A DNA stretch of 64,000 bases, from positions 1 through 64,000 of the forward strand of contig NZ_JBBUTI010000002.1 of the NCBI RefSeq assembly GCF_038066635.1, written 5' to 3'. The translations under genes and the position numbers were made by a program. Below are positions 1 to 7,085 of the stretch, one piece after another (the first letter of the stretch is position 1; each line of letters opens with the position of its first letter). Source of the DNA: Ideonella margarita. Its GTDB lineage: Bacteria; Pseudomonadota; Gammaproteobacteria; Burkholderiales; Burkholderiaceae_C. Under the pieces are notes generated by a model that was given only the letters and a program-made list of their open reading frames with translations, did not search any database and was not told where the DNA came from.

Positions 1-116
1 GGTACATCCCACCCGCAGAGGCTGAGGCAAACTACTACCGGCAACTCGCCAGTCAGACTGCCTTGACGGAAGCCTGACTTAACCCAACGGGCCTCCATGA
101 AACCCGGGGCGCTTCA
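1..116 (+). mobile_element. Right end of an IS3-family insertion sequence (left part outside window)
   Basis: The first bases encode the C-terminal tail of an IS3-type OrfB transposase. They are followed by about 40 noncoding bases ending in a G/C-rich stretch (roughly 91-116) that finishes in TCA, the usual 3' terminus of IS3 elements, whose terminal repeats begin TGA. Immediately after 116 an IS701-type transposase reading frame begins in mid-protein, so the IS3 copy apparently inserted into that gene. The left end and the target duplication lie outside the window, so the boundary is inferred. Confidence 0.6.
3..77 (+). CDS. IS3-family transposase OrfB, C-terminal end only
   Basis: The open frame enters from the left edge and encodes about 24 residues starting YIPPAEAEANYYRQL before a TGA stop at 75-77. 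The pattern YIPPAEAEANYY is typical of the extreme C-terminus of IS3-family OrfB proteins, just after the DDE integrase core. The catalytic part is outside the window, so activity cannot be judged. Identification rests on this short tail and on the IS-like terminus that follows. Confidence 0.6.
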   Translation, partial: YIPPAEAEANYYRQLASQTALTEA

Positions 117-951
117 GGTGCGCCCCGCCACTGTGTGCTGGCCGATGCCGGCTACGGCGTGGACACTGGGTTCCGGCAATCGCTGAGCGACATGGGCTTG
201 CTGTACGCGGTGGGTGTCACCTCAGCGGTCGTGGTCTGGCCACCCGGTGTGGAACCCCTTGCGCCCGAACCCTACAGCGGCAAGGGCAGGCCCCCAGTGA
301 TGCCACGGCGCACCGCTGAGTTGCAGCCGATGAGCGTCAAGGCCCTGGCCCTGTCTTTGCCAACGCAGGCGTTCCAGACCATCAGTTGGCGCGAGGGCAC
401 CAACGAGCCACTGAGTGGCCGATTCGCGGCGGTGCGGGTTCGCCATGCGGGCGGCAACGCCGGCAAGGCGCGTCTGCGCCCACAGCAGTGGTTGCTCATC
501 GAGTGGCCGGTGGACCAAGCCGAGCCGGTCAAGTACATCCTGTCGACCCTGCCCGAGAGCACGCCCCTCAACGACTTGGTCAGCGCCGCCTACCAGCGCT
601 GGCGCATCGAGCGCGACTACCAGGACCTGAAGCAGGACTTCGGACTGGGGCACTATGAGGGGCGCGGCTGGCGAGGCTTCCACCACCATGCGAGCCTGAG
701 CATCGCGGCCTACGCGTTCTTGATGGCCGAGCGACTCATTGCCGACAAACCCGTCGGCGGCAAAAAAAACTTTGCCGAACGCCAAGTGCCTGCCCTTCCC
801 GAGGATTACATCCCCAGGGGCAGTCCTGCGCGCGCAGCGGCACGTGGCCCACTCGATCACGACGCTGCGCAACCAACTCAGCTACGCGCTGCTCGCCCGT
901 CTCGGCCAGTGTCCTTGCTGCGGTCGCGCAAGCAAAAGACTACTCTTGTGA
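117..951 (+). pseudogene. IS701-family transposase remnant, 5'-truncated and frameshifted
   Basis: From 117 the frame reads into VLADAGYG (with a GTG at 135) and continues through RWRIERDYQDLKQDFGLGHYEGRGWRGFHHH, features of IS701-family DDE transposases (YREN-like region with the catalytic Glu). The N-terminal half is missing because an IS3 element abuts at about 116. Near 817-826 the family-like sequence jumps frame: LPEDYIPRG in the first frame continues as LRAQRHVAHSITTLR and CPCCGR in the frame that stops at 951. A one-base indel therefore scrambles the annotated C-terminus of the first frame, which would stop at 959. The gene is almost certainly dead. Confidence 0.75.
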
Positions 952-965
952 CACAGTAAGACTAA
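943..965 (+). other. Probable right end of the IS701-type element with CTAA target-like bases
   Basis: Directly after the transposase stop the sequence TGTGACACAGTAAGA looks like an IS701-type terminal repeat. It is followed by CTAA at 962-965, which fits the YTAR target preference known for this family. The left terminal repeat is not in the window, so this cannot be confirmed by matching ends. The stretch from here to 1106 shows no gene. Confidence 0.3.
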
Positions 966-1106
966 CCATTCGCCCTGACTGATGCAGGGGGCCTGCACGG
1001 CAATGGCGAGGCAAATGTCGTGACGCTGGCTGATAGCGGCCAGCGAGCTAGCCCGTCTCGACCGAAGCATCTCCAGCCGCTTCGGATCGCTTTGCCGACA
1101 GCAGCC

Positions 1107-1892
1107 TCACCTCGCGCCCCCCAACCTCCCCCCCAACCCCGGCAACACCACCCCCTGCCCCTCCCCAGGCATCAACCGCTGGTCATGCGCATACCCCGCC
1201 TCTGGCACCACCCGCCAGGCTCGGCCAGCCGCCTGTCCCAGCGCCTCAGCCACCTGCGCAAAGTTCCAGCCTTCCTGCGCGTTGCTGTCCAGGTGAATCA
1301 AGCCCGCAGGGGTGTGCGGTGAAGAGCTGGCGCCGTCCAGACGCAGGCATTGCGCCAGTGCAGCCACGGTGTCGTCCATGAATGAGCAGGCGGGACGCCA
1401 CAGGGTGCTGGCGCCGATGCGGCCGTCGCGGGCTTGCCAGTCGTCCAGTGCGCGCAGCATGTTGTTGCCGGTGGCTGTCAGGTCGATCTGCCAGCCAATG
1501 CGAGCCACCACGGCGTGTGGGTGGGCCCGCCGCACGGCTTGTTCGCACAGCGCCTTGCCGCGGCCGTAGTCGTCTTGCGCGGTGGTGGCGTCGCCCACCT
1601 GGTGCGGGCCGTCGGGCTCGTGGTGAAACACCATGGCCGTGCTGGTGAAGACAAACGGCAGTCCGCGTTGCGCGGCCCACCACGCCATCCAGCCGGCCCA
1701 GTGCGCATCACCCATGGCCAGGTGCGCCACGGCTTGCACGCCTTGGGCGTCCAGCCAGTCGCGGCCGGCGGCTTCGTTGTTCACGTCCAGCACGTCACGT
1801 TGCCAGGCCAGCACCTCGTGGCCCTGCTGGCGCAGCAGCGCCGCCAGCTTGGGCGCCAGGGTGCCGTTCAGTCCAGTCACCAGTACCTTCAT
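1107..1892 (-). CDS. RmlD-like NAD(P)-dependent epimerase/reductase
   Basis: This is a short-chain-type sugar-nucleotide dehydrogenase of about 261 residues. The N-terminus MKVLVTGLNGTLAPKL carries the Rossmann nucleotide-binding motif, and YGRGK (residues about 129-133) is the YxxxK catalytic pair. I place the start at the ATG at 1892, right before the beta strand; an upstream ATG at 1925 would only add a non-conserved 11-residue leader. Substrate is unknown; RmlD proteins reduce dTDP-4-dehydrorhamnose, but no rhamnose genes are nearby, so a different small substrate is likely. It diverges from the HTH gene at 2063. Confidence 0.7.
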   Translation of the reverse strand: MKVLVTGLNGTLAPKLAALLRQQGHEVLAWQRDVLDVNNEAAGRDWLDAQGVQAVAHLAMGDAHWAGWMAWWAAQRGLPFVFTSTAMVFHHEPDGPHQVGDATTAQDDYGRGKALCEQAVRRAHPHAVVARIGWQIDLTATGNNMLRALDDWQARDGRIGASTLWRPACSFMDDTVAALAQCLRLDGASSSPHTPAGLIHLDSNAQEGWNFAQVAEALGQAAGRAWRVVPEAGYAHDQRLMPGEGQGVVLPGLGGRLGGAR

Positions 1893-2025
1893 GCGGGGTT
1901 CCGTTTTGCGTTGCAACTGGCCCATTGTTTGGGGCTGGCGGCCATACGGTCAAGGCGCGCTGGCATACGTTGGCAGCGTGGCCGCGGCGCCAGACGAGCG
2001 CTTGCCAAATGCGGCGTCATCGGCG

Positions 2026-2053
2026 ATATTCGCAATTCGCGAATGGCGAATAT
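2026..2053. promoter_or_regulatory. Compound palindromic operator upstream of the HTH/nucleotidyltransferase pair
   Basis: ATATTCGC at 2026-2033 is matched perfectly by GCGAATAT at 2046-2053, and between them ATTCGCGAAT (2035-2044) is itself a perfect palindrome, giving four TTCGC half-sites in 28 bases. The array ends ten bases before the ATG of the HTH gene at 2063, where a bound repressor would block transcription or translation. Autoregulation by the HTH protein is the natural inference. Confidence 0.65.
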
Positions 2054-2062
2054 GCACCTCAG

Positions 2063-2623
2063 ATGGACGCTCTCAAACCCCAAGACCTGCTGGTATTGCT
2101 GAAGGTGGCGGCGCACCCGCCTCAGCGCTGGACCTACGCCGCATTGGGCGAAGCGCTGGCCATCAGCGCCTCAGAGGCCCATGCCAGCGTGAAGCGCGCT
2201 GTGGCAGCCGGCCTTGCCGTGGCGCCTGCCCGCGGCGAATGGGCGCCGGTGCGGCCCAACCTGCTGGAATTCATCGTGCACGGCGTGCGCTACATCTGGC
2301 CGGCCTCTCTCGGTGCCGTCAAGCGTGGCGTGCCAACAGCCTTCGGCGCTGAGCCACTGGCCAGCCAATTGGCGGTGGCCCCCGGAGAAGCCCCCGTCTG
2401 GGCGCACCCCACCGGCAGTGCCAAAGGCCCTGCCATCTCGCCGCTGTACCGAACGGTGCCGCAGGCCGCGCTGGCCGATCCGGCGCTGCATCGCCTGTTG
2501 GCCTTGCTGGATGCGCTGCGCACCGGCCGCGCACGCGAACGAAGCCTGGCGGCCAAGCTGATGGAAGTCGAGCTGATGCAGTTTGATGCGGGCGGCGCTG
2601 GGGCTGGCGATGCGCGCCGATGA
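2063..2623 (+). CDS. Winged-HTH regulator / possible antitoxin
   Basis: A 186-residue protein starting MDALKPQDLLVLLKVAA. Residues about 5-60 form a helix-turn-helix of MarR-like shape (YAALGEALAISASEAHASVKRAVAAGLA); the remaining two thirds has no family I recognise. The ATG at 2063 is chosen because it lies just after the palindromic operator and starts the HTH; the frame is open further upstream through the operator. The downstream nucleotidyltransferase gene overlaps its 3' end, so the two are translationally coupled. HTH plus nucleotidyltransferase resembles AbiEi/AbiEii-type toxin-antitoxin layouts, but the C-terminal part is not an AbiEi I can recognise. Confidence 0.6.
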   Translation: MDALKPQDLLVLLKVAAHPPQRWTYAALGEALAISASEAHASVKRAVAAGLAVAPARGEWAPVRPNLLEFIVHGVRYIWPASLGAVKRGVPTAFGAEPLASQLAVAPGEAPVWAHPTGSAKGPAISPLYRTVPQAALADPALHRLLALLDALRTGRARERSLAAKLMEVELMQFDAGGAGAGDARR

Positions 2624-3293
2624 CCCGAACCTGCCCGGCCTTCGCCAGATAGCCGAGGCGCTGGGCGATCTGCGTGAGCAAGTGGTGTTCGTTGGTGGTG
2701 CCGTGGCCGGCCTGCTCGTGACCGACCCGCTGGCCGACCCTGTGCGCGCCACCCGCGACGTGGACGCGGTGGTGAATGCCAACTTGGCCATGTTCCATCG
2801 CATCGAACAAGCAGTGGCCGCGCGAGGGTTCGCGCGTGATGTCAGCAGCGATGTAATTTGCCGCTGGGTGCACCGGCCCTCGGGTGTGCTGTTTGACCTG
2901 ATGCCGATGCAGCCGGAGGTGCTGGGCTTTGCCAACCGCTGGTACCCCTACGCGGTAGAGACCGCCGTGTCTGTGAACCTGGGCCAAGACATGGCGATTC
3001 GGCTGGTGAGCGCCGTCGCCTTTGTGGCCACCAAGCTGGAAGCCTTTGCAAGCCGAGGTGGCGGCGACTTCGTGACCAGCCATGACCTGGAAGATGTGCT
3101 GAACATCGTCGATGGGCGTGAAGAGCTGGCCGATGAAATGGCCGTTGCACCCGCTGAGCTGCGACATGCCGTGTCTGCCGCAATCAACCAACTGTTGACG
3201 AACCAGGACTTCGCGAACGTGCTGCCCGGCTTGATCGCCGAGCCTGAGCGTGCCGACCTCGTCATGGCGCGCCTGAAGGCGCTGAGCCCTTAA
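2586..3293 (+). CDS. AbiEii-like nucleotidyltransferase (putative toxin or defence enzyme)
   Basis: About 235 residues of the DNA-polymerase-beta nucleotidyltransferase superfamily. The motif FVGGAVAGLL (about residues 35-44) corresponds to the GG/GS loop, RDVDAVV supplies the DxD pair (D58, D60) and GVLFDLMP supplies the third acidic residue (D104), so the catalytic triad looks intact. A TTG at 2583, the ATG at 2586 and an ATG at 2610 are possible starts; all overlap the end of the HTH gene. Related proteins are AbiEii-type toxins that modify tRNA, and minor antibiotic nucleotidyltransferases. The operon with an autoregulated HTH gene favours a toxin-antitoxin-like or defence module, but the target is unknown. 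Confidence 0.65.
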   Translation: MRAALGLAMRADDPNLPGLRQIAEALGDLREQVVFVGGAVAGLLVTDPLADPVRATRDVDAVVNANLAMFHRIEQAVAARGFARDVSSDVICRWVHRPSGVLFDLMPMQPEVLGFANRWYPYAVETAVSVNLGQDMAIRLVSAVAFVATKLEAFASRGGGDFVTSHDLEDVLNIVDGREELADEMAVAPAELRHAVSAAINQLLTNQDFANVLPGLIAEPERADLVMARLKALSP

Positions 3294-4780
3294 GGCTGGG
3301 CCAGCGGCCACACCGTCAACGCACTGTGCCGCACGTTGCCGCCGTGGGCATACAGCTGCACGCCGCGGCTGGCGTCATCCGGAAAGATCAGCTCGGTCAG
3401 CGTGGCCGCGCCGTCGCCGGTGAACACTTCCACAGAGCAGCGGTCCAGCAGCACGCGCAGGCGCAGCGGGCCGGTGGGCAGCGGGGCTTCGCGGGCACCG
3501 GCCCAGCGGGCTTCGTCGGGCACGGCGCCTGAGTTGGATCGGTCAATGAACAGCACGTTGCGGCTGCGGTCCACGCCCACCACGGTGTGCTGGCCGGGGC
3601 CGCAGCGCACGCGCAGGCCGAACTGCGTGGCATCGGCCGCGCTGATGTCCCATTGCAGCTCGATGCTGCGGCCGTCCAGCGCGCCCAGGTCAACCTCCTG
3701 CACGCTGCCATCACCCGCGTCATCGGCAGTGTGGTTCAGGCTGATCTGCGGCCAGGTGCGGGGCGCACCACGCAGCGCGGCCAGGCCGGGCCAGGGGCGC
3801 TGGCCCACCCGCGGGCCGCGCGGCGTGTCCCGCAGGAAGAACTCGCGCGGCACCGTCATCGCCCCGCGCCAGGGCGCCGTGGGCGTGTGCTTGGCGTAGG
3901 CGTGGTTGTTCATCCAGCCCACCCACACGGGCGCGCCGTGGGTTGCGGGCAAATCGGCCCAGCTGAGCGCGGCGTAGAAGTCGCAGCCGTGGTCTACCCA
4001 CAGGCCGTGGGGCTCGGTGGGTGCTTCGGCGGTGAAGCGTTCGCCATCAAAGTGGCCGATGAACACCTGCGCGCCGGTGCCGCCCGGGTGGCCGGCGAAG
4101 GTGTCGACCTTCAGCACCCAGCGGCGCGGCTCGTCAGTGCGGCCGGCGGGCATTTCGATCAGGTCCGGGCATTCCCAGATGCCGCCCACTTCACCGGCCG
4201 GCCCGAAATCACTCAGGTGTTGCCATTGCTTCAGGTTGGGCGATGCGTAGAAGCTCACCTGGTGGTCGTCGGGCCGCACCACGGCCATCACCCAGCGGGC
4301 GGTGGGCTCGTGCCAGAACACTTTCGGATCTCGAAAATCCCGCAGGCCGATATCTAGCACCGGGTTGCCTGCGTACTTCTGCCAGGTGCGGCCGCGGTCG
4401 GTGCTGTAGGCCAGCTCCTGGCCCTGCCCGCCCTCGGGCACGCGCTTGCAGCCGGTGTAGATGGCCACCAGCACGGGCTGGCCGGGGGCACCGCCAAAGC
4501 CGCTGGTGTTGTGCACATCAAGCACCACGCTGCCGGAGTAGATCGACACGCGTTCGTCTTCCGGAATGGCCAGCGGCAGGTGCTGCCAGTGCAGCAGGTC
4601 GGTGCTCACCGCATGGCCCCAGCTCATGTGGCCCCACTGGTCACCAAACGGGTTGTGCTGGTAGAACAGGTGGTACTCACCGTCCAGCCAGATCAGGCCG
4701 TTGGGGTCGTTGATCCAGTTCGTGGGCGCGGTGAAGTGCCACAGCGGGCGGTAGGCATCAGGCATGGCCGCAGCGCTCAT
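3290..4780 (-). CDS. Glycoside hydrolase family 32 enzyme (levanase/invertase type)
   Basis: A 496-residue beta-fructosidase. WINDPNG holds the nucleophile D25, FRDPK the transition-state Asp D151, and WECPDL the acid/base E203, the complete GH32 triad; the five-bladed propeller is followed by a C-terminal beta-sandwich. No signal peptide is visible from this start, so it is probably cytoplasmic, hydrolysing sucrose or fructo-oligosaccharides. The start at 4780 overlaps the stop of the preceding GH13 gene as ATGA. A longer frame to 4822 only adds a His-rich leader read from the end of that gene and is rejected. It is last in the mal operon. Its tail overlaps the convergent nucleotidyltransferase gene by four bases. 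Confidence 0.85.
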   Translation of the reverse strand: MSAAAMPDAYRPLWHFTAPTNWINDPNGLIWLDGEYHLFYQHNPFGDQWGHMSWGHAVSTDLLHWQHLPLAIPEDERVSIYSGSVVLDVHNTSGFGGAPGQPVLVAIYTGCKRVPEGGQGQELAYSTDRGRTWQKYAGNPVLDIGLRDFRDPKVFWHEPTARWVMAVVRPDDHQVSFYASPNLKQWQHLSDFGPAGEVGGIWECPDLIEMPAGRTDEPRRWVLKVDTFAGHPGGTGAQVFIGHFDGERFTAEAPTEPHGLWVDHGCDFYAALSWADLPATHGAPVWVGWMNNHAYAKHTPTAPWRGAMTVPREFFLRDTPRGPRVGQRPWPGLAALRGAPRTWPQISLNHTADDAGDGSVQEVDLGALDGRSIELQWDISAADATQFGLRVRCGPGQHTVVGVDRSRNVLFIDRSNSGAVPDEARWAGAREAPLPTGPLRLRVLLDRCSVEVFTGDGAATLTELIFPDDASRGVQLYAHGGNVRHSALTVWPLAQP

Positions 4781-6132
4781 GCTGTGGTGGTGTCTGTCGT
4801 GATGTCGGTCGTGATGTGCCACTGCCAGGCATCCAGCTTGGCAGCGCCAGCAACGCCCTGAAACGCCTGCGCCTGCCCGCTGCAGTTCACCACCACGCTG
4901 ACGCTGTTGCCAGCCAGCGCGCGGCGGAAGGCAAACACCTGCGCATGGCCGGTGTTCAGCACCTCCACCGGCGCGCCGTATTGGCCGTTGGCCAGCGCCG
5001 CATTGTGGTGCTTCAGGGCCAGCAGCTCGGCATAAAACGCCTGGTGCTCAAAGCTGCCCCAGTCCATGGTGTCTTTCTCGAAGAAGGCCAGGCGCTTGTT
5101 CAGGCCGCTCTCTTGCCCACCCAGAATCAACGGCATGCCGGGCAGCGTGAAGGCCAGCACGGTCATCGCCTTCCAGGCCGGGCCATACAGCTCGGCGTCG
5201 GTGCCATGCCACGAGTTGATGTCGTGGTTGTTCGTGAAGCGCATGCGGTAAGCCGACTTCGGAAATGCCTTCGGCGGCTGAGCCACCCAGGCCGCCAGCG
5301 CGCTCGCATCGGCGGTGCCCTTGGCCACCTTCTGCAGCACGTCGCTCAAGTCCCAGCCGTAGGTCATGTCGAAGGCCTGCCCATGCAGGTCGGGCTCGGC
5401 CCATTCGGCCAGCATGAACATCGGCTTCATCTTGTCCAGCTCTTGCCTGGCCTGGTTCCAGAAGGGCGTGGGAACGAGGCCGGCCACGTCACACCGGAAG
5501 CCGTCCAGATCGACCTGCGCCACCCAGAAGCGCATCGCATCGATCATGGCGAGCCACAGCGCCTTGTTGTCGTAGTTCAGCGCCACCACGTCGGTCCAGT
5601 ACTCCACCTGCGGCGTACCGGCATTGAAGGTGACGGGGAAGACCTTGCCCTTGGCGTCGAGCTTGTACCAATCGGTGTGGGCGCTGGTCCAGGGGTGGTC
5701 CCAGGCGGTGTGGTTGGCCACCCAGTCGAGGATGACCTTCAACCCCAGCGCATGCGCTTGCGCCACCAACGCGCGCACGTCATCGAGCGTGCCGAACTCG
5801 GGGTTCACGGCGGTGTAGTCGCTGATCGAGTAGTAGCTGCCCAGCGTGCCCTTGCGCTCGATCTTGCCGATGGGCTGGATCGGCATCAGCCAGAGGATGT
5901 CGACACCCATCGCTTTCAGGCGCGGCAGGTGCGCGCTGAAGGCCTTGATGGTGCCTTCGGGCGTGTACTGGCGAATGTTGACTTCGTAGATGTTGGCCTG
6001 GCGTGACCAGGGCACATGGGCGAAGTCATCAGGCGAAGGCGTGGCGGCAGCGGCGGTTGGCGGGTTCATGGCAGCAGCAGTGAAGAAGGCCGGCGCAAGC
6101 GCACAGCCGATGTTGAATTGACGACGTTGCAT
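4777..6132 (-). CDS. Exported GH13 alpha-amylase-family enzyme
   Basis: A 451-residue GH13 protein. The N-terminus MQRRQFNIGCALAPAFFTAAA is a signal peptide with a twin-arginine-like start. The (beta/alpha)8 barrel shows region I (DWVANHT), nucleophile D215 in GFRCDVA, acid/base E243 in LAEWAEP, and D304 in TNNHD, so it should be active on alpha-glucans, probably periplasmic maltodextrin hydrolysis. It lies 23 bases after malG and is translationally coupled to the GH32 gene. The last residues repeat the unit DITT (TTDITTDTTTA), encoded by imperfect tandem repeats around 4785-4820. The exact specificity (amylase, neopullulanase or related) cannot be read from sequence. Confidence 0.8.
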   Translation of the reverse strand: MQRRQFNIGCALAPAFFTAAAMNPPTAAAATPSPDDFAHVPWSRQANIYEVNIRQYTPEGTIKAFSAHLPRLKAMGVDILWLMPIQPIGKIERKGTLGSYYSISDYTAVNPEFGTLDDVRALVAQAHALGLKVILDWVANHTAWDHPWTSAHTDWYKLDAKGKVFPVTFNAGTPQVEYWTDVVALNYDNKALWLAMIDAMRFWVAQVDLDGFRCDVAGLVPTPFWNQARQELDKMKPMFMLAEWAEPDLHGQAFDMTYGWDLSDVLQKVAKGTADASALAAWVAQPPKAFPKSAYRMRFTNNHDINSWHGTDAELYGPAWKAMTVLAFTLPGMPLILGGQESGLNKRLAFFEKDTMDWGSFEHQAFYAELLALKHHNAALANGQYGAPVEVLNTGHAQVFAFRRALAGNSVSVVVNCSGQAQAFQGVAGAAKLDAWQWHITTDITTDTTTA

Positions 6133-6155
6133 GGCGGCTTCCGGTTGCGGGTGGC

Positions 6156-7046
6156 TCAGCCCTTGACACCGCCGGCCGCCAGGCCCGCGATGAGCCAGCG
6201 CTGGGCGAGCAGGAAGACCGCCGTGATGGGCAGGCCCGAGAGGATGGCCGCCGCAGCGAAATCACCCCACCGGAAATTGTGTTCATGGACAAACAGCTTG
6301 GCGCCCACGGCCAGCGTGAGCTGGTCTTGCTGGCTGAGCAGCACCGAGGCCACCGGGTACTCGATGATGGCGCCGATGAAGGCCAGCAAGAAGACCACCG
6401 CCAGGATGGGCAGGGCCATGGGCAGCAGCACGCGCCAGAAGGTTTGCCAGGGCGTGGCGCCGTCCACGCGGGCGGCTTCTTCCACCTCCACCGGCAGGGT
6501 GTCGTAGTAGCCCTTCAGCGTCCACACATGCATGGCGATGCCGCCGGAATAGGCCAGCACCAGCGAGGCATGCGTGTTCAACCCGATGGCCGGCACGACG
6601 CTGCCCAGACGGTCAAAGATGGCGTAGATGGCCACCAGCGCCAGCACCGCCGGGAACATCTGCATCAGCATCAGCCCCGTCAGCAATTGGCGCCGCCCAC
6701 GAAAGCGCAAGCGGGCCAGCGCGTAGGCGGCCGTGGTGCTCAGCAGCAGCGTCACCAGCCCTGACACCGTGGCCACCTTGATGGAGTTCCACAGCCAGCG
6801 CAGTACGGGCAAATCGGGCGTGATCATCGTGCCGTCTGGCCCCGCCACCGGCATGCCCAGCACGTAGCGCCAGTGCTCGAAGCTGATGGCTTCTGGAATG
6901 AGCGAGCCTGCCGCGAAATTGCCCGGCCGCAGCGACACCGAAATGACGATGAGGAAGGGAAATAGCACCGTGGCGCACAGCGCCAGCAAGAACAGGTGGG
7001 CCGCCAGCTTGCGCCAGCGTTGGGCCTTGGAATGCACGATGGCCAT
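6156..7046 (-). CDS. malG: Maltose/maltodextrin ABC transporter permease MalG
   Basis: A 296-residue inner-membrane permease with about six membrane segments. The EAA loop EEAARVDGATPWQTFWRVLLP, which contacts the ATPase, is intact. It pairs with MalF to form the channel through which the binding protein delivers oligosaccharide. A strong AAGGAG ribosome binding site precedes the ATG at 7046, and the gene sits 39 bases after malF. No ATPase gene (malK) is present in the locus. Assignment to maltose rather than another disaccharide follows from the long MalF periplasmic domain and the neighbouring amylases. Confidence 0.85.
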   Translation of the reverse strand: MAIVHSKAQRWRKLAAHLFLLALCATVLFPFLIVISVSLRPGNFAAGSLIPEAISFEHWRYVLGMPVAGPDGTMITPDLPVLRWLWNSIKVATVSGLVTLLLSTTAAYALARLRFRGRRQLLTGLMLMQMFPAVLALVAIYAIFDRLGSVVPAIGLNTHASLVLAYSGGIAMHVWTLKGYYDTLPVEVEEAARVDGATPWQTFWRVLLPMALPILAVVFLLAFIGAIIEYPVASVLLSQQDQLTLAVGAKLFVHEHNFRWGDFAAAAILSGLPITAVFLLAQRWLIAGLAAGGVKG

Positions 7047-7085
7047 GGGCAGCTCCTTCAGGCGTGGCGCGGCGGCACGGGGGTG

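Noticed and set aside
4780..4822. His-rich N-terminal extension of the GH32 enzyme
   Set aside because: It is read from the repeat-coded C-terminus of the preceding GH13 gene in another frame; the ATGA overlap at 4780 is the natural start.
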